From positions 1 through 40,064 of the forward strand of contig NZ_JANQOP010000089.1 of the NCBI RefSeq assembly GCF_028285745.1: a stretch of 40,064 bases of DNA. Direction: 5' to 3'. Positions 1-7,881 of this stretch are shown here, in pieces. The notes beneath the pieces are model-generated. The model was not told the origin of the DNA. It saw only the letters and a program-made list of their open reading frames with translations, and ran no database searches. The position numbers were made by a program, and so were the translations under genes. The DNA is from Acaryochloris sp. IP29b_bin.137. Lineage in GTDB: Bacteria > Cyanobacteriota > Cyanobacteriia > Thermosynechococcales > Thermosynechococcaceae. The stretch's first letter is position 1; the number at the start of each line of letters is the position of its first letter.

Positions 1-60
1 GTCTGGTTTAGTGGTCATAACTACGATTTCCTTTATAAATCCTATCTCAACAGCAACTAA
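1..60 (+). CDS. 3' end of an unidentified protein (partial)
   Basis: Reading frame 1 is open from the window edge and ends in TAA at 58-60, giving a 19-residue tail that ends in YLNSN. The aromatic-rich composition (WFSGHNYDF) looks like a protein C-terminus. Frame 2 is also open for 26 codons over the same stretch, so the call is weak. It would converge on the minus-strand DUF3082 gene. No function can be assigned from so little sequence. Confidence 0.3.
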   Translation, partial: VWFSGHNYDFLYKSYLNSN

Positions 61-269
61 CCCCAGGCACCAACCCGTATGAGAAGGGGTTTGCACAGAA
101 TAGAGCATTAAATTGCTCCCTTCTGATATTACTAGGCGTTTGTACCCTCTGGATAGCAAAACCTAGAGGAGATCCCAATCATATGGCTGTCCATACCAAG
201 CTTGGGGATAGCGCAAATTTTGGTAGTAATTCCCATGCTACCAAGATTAGAGCGGTTAACTCAGGATTA

Positions 270-608
270 TTACTCAGATAAGTCCATCGATTCAGATTCA
301 GAAGACGTTAAGGCCGATCTGAGATTCTGCCACAGGATCTGGATGGACAAAGCAGTTAATCCCAAGGCGGCGATACAAAAAATTCCAGTGGCTAAGGTGC
401 TTAACCCTACGACTAAAGTTTTGAGAGCGATCGCAATTTTAAGGGCCGTTTGATTCTCCGAGGTGAACGGATGCTCAGCAAAAGATTGGGCAATCTTGGA
501 AGAAAGCTTGGCCAGAGGGAAGGCCATCGTTCCTGCCAGGATAGCGCCAGTCATGGTTCGCCAAACGCTAGGAGAATTGGACTGTTTTGTGGATGGCGTG
601 TCAGACAT
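270..608 (-). CDS. DUF3082 family small membrane protein
   Basis: A 112-residue protein with two hydrophobic segments: an N-terminal one containing GAILAGTMAFPLAKL and a longer C-terminal one containing TLVVGLSTLATGIFCIAALG. The pattern of a short polar head, G/A-rich helix, polar SSKIAQSF stretch, then a VVGL-TG-F-IAALGL helix matches DUF3082 as I know it from cyanobacteria and chloroplasts. Function is unknown; an integral membrane location is inferred. I chose the ATG at 608 over a TTG at 614 because GGAG lies about 10 nt upstream of the ATG and only 4 nt upstream of the TTG. It stands alone, with an IS relic just upstream. Confidence 0.75.
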   Translation of the reverse strand: MSDTPSTKQSNSPSVWRTMTGAILAGTMAFPLAKLSSKIAQSFAEHPFTSENQTALKIAIALKTLVVGLSTLATGIFCIAALGLTALSIQILWQNLRSALTSSESESMDLSE

Positions 609-654
609 GGGCAAACTTCTCCAGCGGATGATGGCCTCGGAACAATTTCACTAT

Positions 655-930
655 ATTGACGCACTCCCGCCTCTAAAGGGAGTGGGATTCAGCGCTACTG
701 GCGTAGATTGCGGAGCTAAGCCCCGTCTGACATCTACTCGCACTCTAGACAACGCCCTGTGGAGTTGGATTACTCCAAACAACCAGAACTGGTTTTCTTC
801 CTTTAGGTCCGACAGAGATTGAATCCCAGATGTTACCCCTGGCGATTCTGCTTCCCAGCTAAACTGCCAAGACTAGCTTCTTGCAGTACGTGCAGTCCTT
901 TACCAAGAGGACTTCCCTCTAGAACCAGCA
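655..930 (-). pseudogene. Decayed 3' end of an IS200/IS605-type tnpB element (candidate)
   Basis: On the minus strand one frame from about 930 to 680 reads like the tail of a cyanobacterial TnpB reading frame, ending in SSAESHSL and a stop, but is interrupted by at least two further stops. Directly after that stop lies a perfect 7-bp hairpin, CACTCCC/GGGAGTG (662-684), the kind of structure found at the right end of IS200/IS605 elements. No 5' part of tnpB and no tnpA were found up to sds, so this is a fragment. The identification rests on recalled similarity, not on an alignment, and an IscB-type relative is also possible. Confidence 0.35.
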
Positions 931-1061
931 GAGGCCTGAGTGAATCGAAGAATATTATTACTTTATCGCTGAATTAGACTGACAGCACTTGATCGCACAT
1001 TGGCGTTTTCCATTCCCTCTTGAAAGTGGTGGGCTTTCCAACTTCAAAATCTTTGTCAAAG

Positions 1062-1077
1062 CGCTTTCATGAAAGCG
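1062..1077. repeat. 16-bp perfect palindrome
   Basis: CGCTTTCATGAAAGCG is its own reverse complement, lying 229 bp upstream of the sds start. It could be a regulator binding site or part of a dispersed repeat. No second copy was noticed in the window. Confidence 0.5.
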
Positions 1078-1305
1078 TTCACATCATGTCCTCAAAAATG
1101 CGTCTCCCACCTGTGGCCCTTTACAGGGAAGAACGGGACGCGAGAGTATCGGCAGATAATCAATGACCTGCTAGCGGCATCTCCGAAGCGATTTGAATTC
1201 CTGATGGGTGATGAACCCTCTAGCAAACGAAGAGAGTTACAATGTGATAAGCATATGTAAAATTTTGTAATCTCTATTTCATAACCGTCTGAGATAAACA
1301 AATCA

Positions 1306-2277
1306 ATGACCTCAGTAACATCTCTTTTCGATCCAGTTGAAGCCGATTTAGCCATACTGGTAGATAACCTCAAGGATCTGGTACGTGCCCAACATCCAGT
1401 TCTTTACGCCGCGGCTGAACATCTGTTTCAAGCGGGTGGGAAGCGAATGCGTCCAGCCATTGTGCTCTTGCTTTCCAGAGCACTCCTCCCGGATCAAGAT
1501 CTGAGTCCTCGGCATCGGCGGTTGGCCGAAATCACTGAGATGATCCACACGGCGAGTTTATTGCATGACGATGTGGTGGATGATTCAGGGGTGCGCCGAG
1601 GAGTGCCCACCGTCCATAGTCTATTTGGTAATCGGATTGCCATTCAGGCCGGTGATTTCCTGTTTGCCCAAGCCTCCTGGTACTTGGCCAATTTAGACAA
1701 TCTTGAGGTGGTGAAACTGCTGTCTGAGGTGATTAAAGATTTTGCCGAAGGGGAAATTCAGCAGGGTATCAATTGCTTTGATACTGCTCTGACCCTAGAA
1801 GCCTACTTAGAGAAGTCTTATTATAAGACCGCTTCCTTAATGGCGAATAGTGCTAAGGCCGCAGGCGTCCTGAGCGGCACTTCTTTGCAAGCCAACCAAG
1901 ACCTATATGCTTATGGTCGCTGTGTGGGCTTAGCCTTTCAAATTGTTGACGATATTTTGGACTTCACCGGTTCGACTAATGCCCTGGGTAAACCAGCCTG
2001 CTCAGATCTGCGTAGCGGTAATTTAACGGCACCCGTCCTATTTGCGATCGCAGAGAAGCCCTACCTTAAAGTGCTGATTGATCGGCATCTCGACCAGGAA
2101 GAAGATCTAGAAGAAGCGATTGCCCTGGTCAACGATAGTCAAGGAATTCCCAAATCCCGAGCCCTCGCTGAACAATTTGCCCACCAGGCGGTTCATCATC
2201 TCGATTTCCTCCCCGCCTCCGAGTCCCGACAAGCGCTGATTGATTTAACGGAATATATCCTCAAGCGACTCTACTGA
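1306..2277 (+). CDS. sds: All-trans-polyprenyl (solanesyl-type) diphosphate synthase
   Basis: A trans-isoprenyl diphosphate synthase of 323 residues. It elongates an allylic diphosphate with isopentenyl diphosphate; in cyanobacteria this long-chain enzyme supplies the C45 side chain of plastoquinone. Visible motifs are GGKRMRP (44-50), the first Asp-rich motif DDVVD (88-92) preceded by HTASLLH, a lysine in YYKTASL, and the second Asp-rich motif DDILD (215-219). Length is typical of the solanesyl/nonaprenyl group (about 323) rather than of CrtE/GGPPS (about 300). The ATG start gives the usual N-terminus. lepB follows 53 bp downstream on the same strand. Chain length cannot be proven from sequence alone. 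Confidence 0.93.
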   Translation: MTSVTSLFDPVEADLAILVDNLKDLVRAQHPVLYAAAEHLFQAGGKRMRPAIVLLLSRALLPDQDLSPRHRRLAEITEMIHTASLLHDDVVDDSGVRRGVPTVHSLFGNRIAIQAGDFLFAQASWYLANLDNLEVVKLLSEVIKDFAEGEIQQGINCFDTALTLEAYLEKSYYKTASLMANSAKAAGVLSGTSLQANQDLYAYGRCVGLAFQIVDDILDFTGSTNALGKPACSDLRSGNLTAPVLFAIAEKPYLKVLIDRHLDQEEDLEEAIALVNDSQGIPKSRALAEQFAHQAVHHLDFLPASESRQALIDLTEYILKRLY

Positions 2278-2330
2278 GGAGTATTCTAGTGGTTTAGAAG
2301 ATCGTCCATTTTACTAGAGAACTCCTACCT

Positions 2331-2927
2331 ATGACCTCAGAGGATCGACCCACACCTGAGGCAACCCCTATTCCAGCGTGGCGCAAACTGTGGCAATCCC
2401 AGAAAGACAATATAGTAACCCTTGCGATCGCACTGATCCTTGCCCTATTGATTCGGGGATTGGTGGCCGAGTCTCGCTACATTCCCTCAGTCTCTATGGA
2501 GCCCACCCTGACGCCCGGTGATCGCATTGTGGTTGAAAAGCTTTCCTATCGACTCCGCCAGCCAGAAGTTGGCGATATTGTTGTCTTCCATACCCCTTTA
2601 CCTTTGCAGGCTATTGGCTACGCGCCTGAACAAGCCTTTATCAAGCGAGTGATTGCCGTTGCGGGACAAACGATTGCGGTTCAGAATGGTCAAGTTTTTG
2701 TAGATAGCCAGCCGCTATCCGAGAGCTACATTGCCGAAGCTCCTCAGTATGAATTAGCTCCCGTTCAAGTACCTGAGGGCACTCTATTTGTCATGGGGGA
2801 TAACCGCAACAATAGCAACGACTCCCATATTTGGGGATTTTTACCTCTCTCAAATTTAATCGGTCGGGCGAACCTGCGATTCTGGCCTCTGGAGCATCTT
2901 AACTGGCTTCGTAGTCCATTGCCTTGA
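2331..2927 (+). CDS. lepB: Signal peptidase I
   Basis: A 198-residue membrane serine peptidase that removes signal peptides from exported proteins. It has one N-terminal membrane helix (about 28-45), then the catalytic serine in SMEPT (Ser55), the catalytic lysine in FIKRVIA (Lys105) and the conserved box GDNRNNSNDSHIWG near the C-terminus. The size and the single membrane span are typical of cyanobacterial and Gram-positive type LepB. It follows sds with a 53-bp gap, so co-transcription is plausible. All family motifs are intact. Confidence 0.95.
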   Translation: MTSEDRPTPEATPIPAWRKLWQSQKDNIVTLAIALILALLIRGLVAESRYIPSVSMEPTLTPGDRIVVEKLSYRLRQPEVGDIVVFHTPLPLQAIGYAPEQAFIKRVIAVAGQTIAVQNGQVFVDSQPLSESYIAEAPQYELAPVQVPEGTLFVMGDNRNNSNDSHIWGFLPLSNLIGRANLRFWPLEHLNWLRSPLP

Positions 2928-3004
2928 ACGGACTAGCGCTCTTGAGCGGCCTCCATATGGCACAATGGGAAGCACTGGATAAAAGCTATTGATCAGGTAT
3001 TTCT

Positions 3005-4090
3005 GTGAGTTCTACTGCGACCAAAGCGCCTGCACGCGCTGTTTTTCCCTTTACAGCTATCGTCGGTCAAGAAGAAATGAAGCTGGCGTTGATTCTCAAC
3101 ACCATTGACCCCCGGATTGGCGGCGTGATGATTATGGGCGATCGCGGTACAGGCAAAACGACAACCATTCGGGCTTTGGCTAATTTGCTGCCAGAGATTA
3201 ATGTCGTCGTCGATGATCCCTTCAACAGCGACCCCGAAGATCCAGAACTGATGAGTGACGAGGTGAAAGTCTTAACCACGAGTGGTCAAACCCCAGCCAT
3301 AACCCAAATGCAAGTGCCAATGGTGGATTTGCCTTTAGGTGCAACAGAAGATCGGGTCTGTGGCACCATCGATATTGAAAAAGCCCTGGCAGAAGGAGTC
3401 AAGGCCTTTGAACCCGGCTTATTGGCAAAAGCCAATCGCGGTATTCTCTATGTGGATGAGGTGAATCTGCTGGATGATCACCTAGTGGACGTCTTGTTGG
3501 ACTCAGCCGCCTCTGGTTGGAACACTGTGGAACGAGAGGGGATTTCCATCCGCCATCCCGCCCGCTTTGTGTTAGTTGGCTCCGGCAATCCAGAAGAAGG
3601 GGAGCTGCGCCCGCAGTTATTGGATCGGTTTGGCATGCATGCTGAAATTCATACCGTCAAAGATCCGACATTGCGCGTGCAAATTGTGGAAGAGCGAGCC
3701 CAATTTGATCAAGATCCCCACACGTATTTAGAAAATCACCAGGCGGATCAACAAGCCTTGCAAGAGCAGTTGGTCAATGCCCAGAATAATTTAGCCCATG
3801 TAAACATCGATCATGAGCTGCGGGTCAATATTTCCCAAGTCTGCTCTGAATTAGATGTGGATGGGCTGCGCGGTGACATTGTTAGTAATCGAGCAGCGAA
3901 AGCCATTGCGGCATTTGAAGGACGGACTGAAGTCACCGTCGAAGATATTCGCCGGGTCATCACCCTTTGTCTGCGCCACCGTTTGCGCAAAGATCCCCTG
4001 GAATCCATTGATTCTGGCTATAAAGTTAGCAAGGTCTTCCGTCAAGTTTTCGGTTTACCCGATGAAGAAGAAGCTGACATCGCAGCTTAA
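3005..4090 (+). CDS. chlI: Magnesium chelatase ATPase subunit I
   Basis: The AAA+ subunit of Mg-chelatase, which inserts Mg2+ into protoporphyrin IX as the first committed step of chlorophyll synthesis, together with ChlD and ChlH. The 361-residue protein shows Walker A GDRGTGKT (45-52), Walker B ILYVDE (147-152) followed by NLLDDH, the sensor region [19 protein letters not shown], and the C-terminal helical domain. The start is GTG at 3005; the next residues [15 protein letters not shown] match the usual N-terminus, so GTG is preferred over internal codons. A weak AGG lies about 8 nt upstream. The partner subunit genes are not in the window. Confidence 0.96.
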   Translation: MSSTATKAPARAVFPFTAIVGQEEMKLALILNTIDPRIGGVMIMGDRGTGKTTTIRALANLLPEINVVVDDPFNSDPEDPELMSDEVKVLTTSGQTPAITQMQVPMVDLPLGATEDRVCGTIDIEKALAEGVKAFEPGLLAKANRGILYVDEVNLLDDHLVDVLLDSAASGWNTVEREGISIRHPARFVLVGSGNPEEGELRPQLLDRFGMHAEIHTVKDPTLRVQIVEERAQFDQDPHTYLENHQADQQALQEQLVNAQNNLAHVNIDHELRVNISQVCSELDVDGLRGDIVSNRAAKAIAAFEGRTEVTVEDIRRVITLCLRHRLRKDPLESIDSGYKVSKVFRQVFGLPDEEEADIAA

Positions 4091-4160
4091 ATAGGCGGTC
4101 AAGACTGATCAGACTTTTGTGTAAGCGGACTAGAATCCAAACATAATTGGAGACCGCACC

Positions 4161-4223
4161 ATGGTTAGAAAAAAAAAAGTTCCCAAAACACATTTGATGT
4201 TTAGGCAAAGAATACAGGATTAG
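4161..4223 (+). CDS. Possible 20-residue basic small protein
   Basis: An ATG at 4161 is preceded by GGAG at 4149-4152 with 8-nt spacing, a good ribosome-binding arrangement, and opens a 20-codon frame beginning MVRKKKVPK. It contains a run of ten A residues (4169-4178), a possible slippage site. A terminator-like hairpin follows at 4292-4310. No family is recognised, and the frame may be fortuitous. Confidence 0.22.
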   Translation: MVRKKKVPKTHLMFRQRIQD

Positions 4224-4291
4224 TTTTAGTTTTTGGTTGCCAGCCAACTCTTACGATAAGACATTGCCATTGGAGACGAACCTCTGAGGAT

Positions 4292-4310
4292 GAGGCATTC
4301 AGCCTCTTTT
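4292..4310 (+). terminator. Rho-independent terminator-like hairpin
   Basis: GAGGC, a 5-nt loop (ATTCA) and GCCTC are followed at once by TTTTAATTT. The T-tract is on the plus side, so it would end transcripts from chlI (and the small ORF at 4161). The minus-strand gene at 4328-5629 also ends toward it. The stem is only 5 bp. Confidence 0.45.
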
Positions 4311-4327
4311 AATTTCAATGGCAGCTA

Positions 4328-5629
4328 TTAAAGAACTGAGACATAAGAGTAATCAAATTTCCCAAACTGACTACACCAAGCCAAATTAAGCTTCTCGAAG
4401 CAATGAACTAGCCATTGGACAGATGACTGTTTCTGAGACTCATAGTGGTTGAAGAGAATTGCAAACCGTTTTTCGAGGTAGGGCTTAATCTTTTTGCAGA
4501 CCAAAACCACTTTTAAGACGAGGCTAACCGTGGAGGTTGAGCCTACATTATTGATCAGATCCATAAAGATCCAATGCTTTGGTTTATGACGACTTTCAAT
4601 GACCAAAAAATTGAGGATCTGCTGGCATGTTCGAACCATTAAGAAGTCATTCATTTCCCGATTATTACTCTCTGGGAACATATCTCGCAGACACTGATGC
4701 AGTTGGTTGTTAAAGCGACATTGACCAAACTTACTATCTATTGAAGAGACAAGATATTCATAGAAATCATTCTTGAACCGTTTATAGGTCGGCACCATTG
4801 ATTGCTGTTGCATGACAAACTGCTTAGCCAGATCCAGATGGGTATTGCGGGCATCTACCTTACCCACAAAATGCTTTAGCGAGCTGCGAAGTTCTGAGTC
4901 ACTCAGTAATGTAGGGTTATGAACAGGCTGAATAATTTGGCCATTGTCCATATTGGGTTGGCCAACGGTTTGAATCACCGATCCAGATTTCTTGGTATTT
5001 CGCTTCAACAGATCGGTCATATAAAGCGATAAATCCAGCTCAAACTTTTGTTGAGCTTGGGTTTGAGCATGATGGATCACCTGTTGATGCTCTTGTGAAT
5101 CCCCTTGGGACACTAAACAGTGTTTGTACAGATAAGGATATCGCTGCAGCAAGGTCACCAGCGGTTGTTGCCCAGACGTCAATGCACTGGGATTGATAAA
5201 ATCTGCAAAACGCCGCAGTCGCTGGAAATGAGTACTTTTCGCAAAATGTTTGACAAGTAATCTTAAGCGAGTTTTGGTTTGAGTCCGACCTAAACTCGCA
5301 GGCATACTGCTAGCCTGCCCTAATAGTTCAATTAAACTCGATATCGCGTATCTACAATCAAATTGAATTTGCCAACTATTCACCAGAATGTAGCAACAGC
5401 GATTTAAGAATAAGGAAAAGTCTTCTTGCTTGGTGGTGGACTTGACGATTCCATTAATCGCTTGCTGAATTGCAACATCTGGATAGCTAGAGGTTCCCAG
5501 GAACAGGGATTGAAATCGATGTAACACCTCTTGGGGAGATTCAGTGCGTACGCTAGCCAAAAGATGATCGTACACTCTTTGCTCATTGGAAACAGGGCGA
5601 GATGAGTGATGTGGAAATTGAGTATACAC
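4328..5629 (-). CDS. Conserved cyanobacterial protein of unknown function (433 aa)
   Basis: A 433-residue, predicted soluble and mostly helical protein with no membrane segment or signal peptide. Its features (NEQRVYDHLL near the N-terminus, LNRCCYILVNSWQ, RRYP-type LLQRYPYLYKHCL, IIQPVHNPTLLSD, LKHFVGKV, NDFLMVRTCQQILNFLV and LEKRFAILFNHYES) match a conserved hypothetical family I know from filamentous and unicellular cyanobacteria. I know of no assigned function. The start is GTG at 5629; no in-frame alternative exists before the conserved region and no clear SD is seen. It has a 465-bp upstream region with two CRP-type palindromes, which suggests regulated expression. Confidence 0.8.
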   Translation of the reverse strand: MYTQFPHHSSRPVSNEQRVYDHLLASVRTESPQEVLHRFQSLFLGTSSYPDVAIQQAINGIVKSTTKQEDFSLFLNRCCYILVNSWQIQFDCRYAISSLIELLGQASSMPASLGRTQTKTRLRLLVKHFAKSTHFQRLRRFADFINPSALTSGQQPLVTLLQRYPYLYKHCLVSQGDSQEHQQVIHHAQTQAQQKFELDLSLYMTDLLKRNTKKSGSVIQTVGQPNMDNGQIIQPVHNPTLLSDSELRSSLKHFVGKVDARNTHLDLAKQFVMQQQSMVPTYKRFKNDFYEYLVSSIDSKFGQCRFNNQLHQCLRDMFPESNNREMNDFLMVRTCQQILNFLVIESRHKPKHWIFMDLINNVGSTSTVSLVLKVVLVCKKIKPYLEKRFAILFNHYESQKQSSVQWLVHCFEKLNLAWCSQFGKFDYSYVSVL

Positions 5630-5795
5630 TTGATTTCTCAGTAAAGGATGAGGCTTACAGTTAAGGAATCAGGGCAACACAGACGAGTGACTTGAATAAC
5701 TGCTTCCTAATTCAAGGTGCTCCCAGACCTACTGAATTACGTTGCGTGTGGTTAGTATGCCCAAACTTGTATTCAAATTAAAAAATATCTTATAA

Positions 5796-5825
5796 ATTCA
5801 GGTGTGTTTTTGATCACACCTGAAT
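5796..5825. repeat. 11-bp inverted repeat with 8-nt loop
   Basis: ATTCAGGTGTG (5796-5806) and CACACCTGAAT (5815-5825) are perfect inverted copies. The structure embeds the weaker CRP-like site and touches the first base of the stronger one. On the minus strand it is followed by an AT-rich tract, so a termination or attenuation role is also possible. Confidence 0.6.
5803..5818. promoter_or_regulatory. CRP-like site (one mismatch)
   Basis: TGTGTTTTTGATCACA fits the cAMP-receptor consensus TGTGA-N6-TCACA except for one base in the left half-site. Its centre is 22 bp, two helical turns, from that of the perfect site at 5825-5840. Confidence 0.4.
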
Positions 5826-5840
5826 GTGATCGAAGTCACA
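5825..5840. promoter_or_regulatory. CRP-like site (perfect half-sites)
   Basis: TGTGATCGAAGTCACA matches TGTGA-N6-TCACA exactly, the consensus shared by E. coli CRP and, as I recall, by Synechocystis SyCRP1. It lies about 200 bp upstream of the GTG start of the minus-strand gene ending at 4328. No -10/-35 pair could be confidently placed. Confidence 0.55.
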
Positions 5841-6094
5841 ACACTGATTCACTAATTAAGCATTGGATCAAGCCAAAAAAATCACCTTATTTGCTAACCA
5901 GAATAAATTAAACATAAAAGCGGCATCTTATACGCAAAAAAGCACTTTTATCTCTGATCTTATACAGAAGTTATACATCAGCCAATGATAATGAACTGCA
6001 TACGGAGTCGTGACATTTGAGGTGTTATCGAAAATTTTTTTTTCAAATTTCCTGAAAAGTATTCTTAAATTATTTATTTACACAGAAATAAAAA

Positions 6095-6544
6095 TTAAAC
6101 CTTTTTGCCATCAAAAATTTGTTCAATGGCATTTTTAAATTCTTGGGGTGGGGTACGAAGTACACGGCCACTTTTTGAATGAAGAGGCACGAGGGTGACC
6201 TTGCCTAAAAGGCTCGGCTTACTGTTATTGCCACAATACACATCCTGATCCCAGCACAGCTTGATTTTTTCAATCGCCCTAATTCTAGACTTCACAACAA
6301 CTTCCTTTCCCATCTGAATGGGCTGTCGGTATCGAAGTGATAAGTCAACAACAGGTAAGTTGCATCCCATATCGACCAAGTCCGAATATTCCAACCCTAC
6401 CGAACGGAACACCTCAATACGAGCAGCTTCCATCCACTCCAAACAAGACCCATGCCAGGCAATTCCAGCATAATCCGTATGGCGAGGTTGAACACGGGCA
6501 AAATATTCAAACCATGGACTGGGTGGTGTTGGGTAACCAGGCAT
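6095..6544 (-). CDS. Hotdog-fold acyl-CoA thioesterase (YbgC/4HBT type)
   Basis: A 149-residue single hotdog domain protein. The motif RHTDYAGIAWHGSCLEWMEAARIEVF near the N-terminus is the 4-hydroxybenzoyl-CoA thioesterase signature, with the candidate catalytic Asp at residue 24. The following LPVVDLSLRYRQPIQMG is the usual core strand region. Such proteins hydrolyse acyl-CoA thioesters; the substrate is not readable from sequence. It could be the DHNA-CoA hydrolase of phylloquinone synthesis, but the AWHGSCLEW region resembles general YbgC-like proteins more. A YkvA-like gene lies 44 bp upstream on the same strand and may share its transcript. Confidence 0.8.
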   Translation of the reverse strand: MPGYPTPPSPWFEYFARVQPRHTDYAGIAWHGSCLEWMEAARIEVFRSVGLEYSDLVDMGCNLPVVDLSLRYRQPIQMGKEVVVKSRIRAIEKIKLCWDQDVYCGNNSKPSLLGKVTLVPLHSKSGRVLRTPPQEFKNAIEQIFDGKKV

Positions 6545-6588
6545 TTAGGAATTCAGTGAGATTTGTAGCCAATCTCCCAAAGGATACA

Positions 6589-6891
6589 TCAGTCTTGAAG
6601 GGGAACTGCATCAACATCAACCGTTGTTTGTCCCTCTGGTCCCGCAGTTTCTGCCCTCGTCGTTGCCTGACGCTGTCGATATTCTTCGATGAATACTTGA
6701 AACAGCTCAGAGATAAACAGCGTTAACACAGCTAAATCATCAATTTGCCCGACAATAGGGAAGAATTCTGGTGATATATCAAGCGGACTGAGAAGATATG
6801 CCAGTGTACCCGCAATCATCCATCCCCTGTACTTAGGGTTACGAAGACTATTGCGATACCAGTGATAGAGAGCTTTGATAGAAAATTTCAT
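6589..6891 (-). CDS. YkvA family (DUF1232) membrane protein
   Basis: A 100-residue protein with the DUF1232 signature: KYRGWMIAGTLAYLLSPLD, then PEFFPIVGQIDDLAVL, where the SPLD and DDLA motifs bracket a short membrane-associated hairpin. The C-terminal 35 residues are polar and variable. Function is unknown. The ATG at 6891 gives a typical N-terminus (MKFSIKALYHWYRNSL). It is upstream of and co-oriented with the thioesterase gene, 44 bp apart. Confidence 0.85.
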   Translation of the reverse strand: MKFSIKALYHWYRNSLRNPKYRGWMIAGTLAYLLSPLDISPEFFPIVGQIDDLAVLTLFISELFQVFIEEYRQRQATTRAETAGPEGQTTVDVDAVPLQD

Positions 6892-7132
6892 TGATGTGGG
6901 ACTCCTTTACCTCTCTATCTTGACAAAAATCTTGTGACCGATCTGGTATGGATTTGCGTTAATTGAACGTTTCACCGTCAAATAGGGCTAATCTGGAGAA
7001 CTATCCAAATTTTACTGATGCTTATTTATCGATTAATAGCAAAAGCCCACAATTGATTAACATCTAGATTTATTCCAAAAATGAATAAGACGTTCTATAC
7101 CTTATACTTCAGGATGAGATAGAAACGGACAT

Positions 7133-7152
7133 AAAACGTTGTATACCGTTTT
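7133..7152. promoter_or_regulatory. Inverted repeat upstream of exbB
   Basis: AAAACG and CGTTTT flank an 8-nt spacer and end 30 bp upstream of the exbB start codon, where an operator or leader hairpin could sit. It does not resemble a standard Fur box. The regulator is unknown. Confidence 0.3.
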
Positions 7153-7182
7153 CACATCGTCAGATTGGGCAAAGGAAACGTC

Positions 7183-7851
7183 GTGAATATTATTGAGCTA
7201 TTTGAGAAGGGGGGGCCAACAATATGGCCACTACTCGGGCTTTCTGTACTAGCAATTGGTACCGTTTTTGAACGGCTGTGGTTTTGGAGTAATCTTCTCA
7301 AAGGTGAACGAAAAACGGCTAAGCAAATTATCGATGCTGCTCGCCGTGATTGGGACGAAGCCACTCATCTAGCTCGTCAATCTAGCAACCAACCCATTGG
7401 GCGATTTTTGTTTACCCCATTGCGGTTAGCCAATCAGGAACCTGAAATTTTCCGATTAGCGCTAGAGGCCTCTGCTGATGAAGAACTGACGGCAATGCGA
7501 AAGGGTAGCAAAGTTCTAGAAGCCGTGATTGCTTTGTCCCCTTTGCTGGGGCTGTTCGGAACGATACAAGGTCTCCAAAAGTCCTTAGGAGCATTAGATA
7601 TTGAGGACTTAGGTAAAATTACCCTAGGACTTGACAATGCTTTAACGAGTACGTGGGTGGGATTGCTGGTGGCGATTGTTTCCTTGACCTTTTATCGGCT
7701 GTTTCAAGGGTTGGTCTTTAATCAGGCTCGTATTTTCCGGCGCACTGGGAATGAGCTTGAGCTGGTCTATCGTCAGTTTTGGTTGCAGTCCATTGGAACC
7801 CGACCGGCGCTTCCCCCTCAAAAGGATTCTCCTGAATCCCAAGAAATTTGA
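7183..7851 (+). CDS. exbB: ExbB/TolQ/MotA-family proton-channel subunit
   Basis: Inner-membrane protein of the ExbB-ExbD type, which uses the proton gradient to energise TonB-dependent outer-membrane transport or a Tol-like envelope machine. It is 222 residues from GTG 7183. That start is preferred over an upstream TTG at 7165 because AAGGA lies about 6 nt before it and the product then begins MNIIELFEKGGP like its relatives. Three membrane segments are visible: residues 14-33, a second with SPLLGLFGTIQGL, and a third with STWVGLLVAIVSL. exbD follows after 30 bp. No tonB or receptor gene is in the window, so the energised partner is unknown. Confidence 0.87.
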   Translation: MNIIELFEKGGPTIWPLLGLSVLAIGTVFERLWFWSNLLKGERKTAKQIIDAARRDWDEATHLARQSSNQPIGRFLFTPLRLANQEPEIFRLALEASADEELTAMRKGSKVLEAVIALSPLLGLFGTIQGLQKSLGALDIEDLGKITLGLDNALTSTWVGLLVAIVSLTFYRLFQGLVFNQARIFRRTGNELELVYRQFWLQSIGTRPALPPQKDSPESQEI

Positions 7852-7881
7852 CCTGCCCGCTAATCGCCAGTTTGTACCCCT

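Larger units (their letters stand above)
609..1305. other. 697-bp stretch without a convincing gene
   Basis: This stretch separates the DUF3082 start from sds. It holds the putative tnpB relic (about 655-930), a 16-bp perfect palindrome at 1062-1077, and the sds promoter region. Small open frames on both strands here show no recognisable family. A TACAAT sequence near 1240 could be a -10 element for sds, but no good -35 was seen. Confidence 0.5.
5630..6094. other. AT-rich 465-bp intergenic region
   Basis: No gene is seen. The neighbouring minus-strand thioesterase ends at 6095, so this region mainly serves as the upstream region of the minus-strand gene at 4328-5629. It contains two CRP-like palindromes and an 11-bp hairpin (5796-5840), plus a run of nine T near 6037. 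Confidence 0.6.

Noticed and set aside
463-822. 119-codon plus-strand open frame
   Set aside because: It lies opposite the DUF3082 gene and the IS relic, has no family features and reflects the complement of known coding sequence.
1250-1275. Possible NtcA box before sds
   Set aside because: A GTA is present, but the partner TAC at the required 8-nt spacing is not; the match is incomplete.
6337-6726. 129-codon plus-strand open frame
   Set aside because: It spans the thioesterase and YkvA-like genes on the other strand, and those have clear family motifs.
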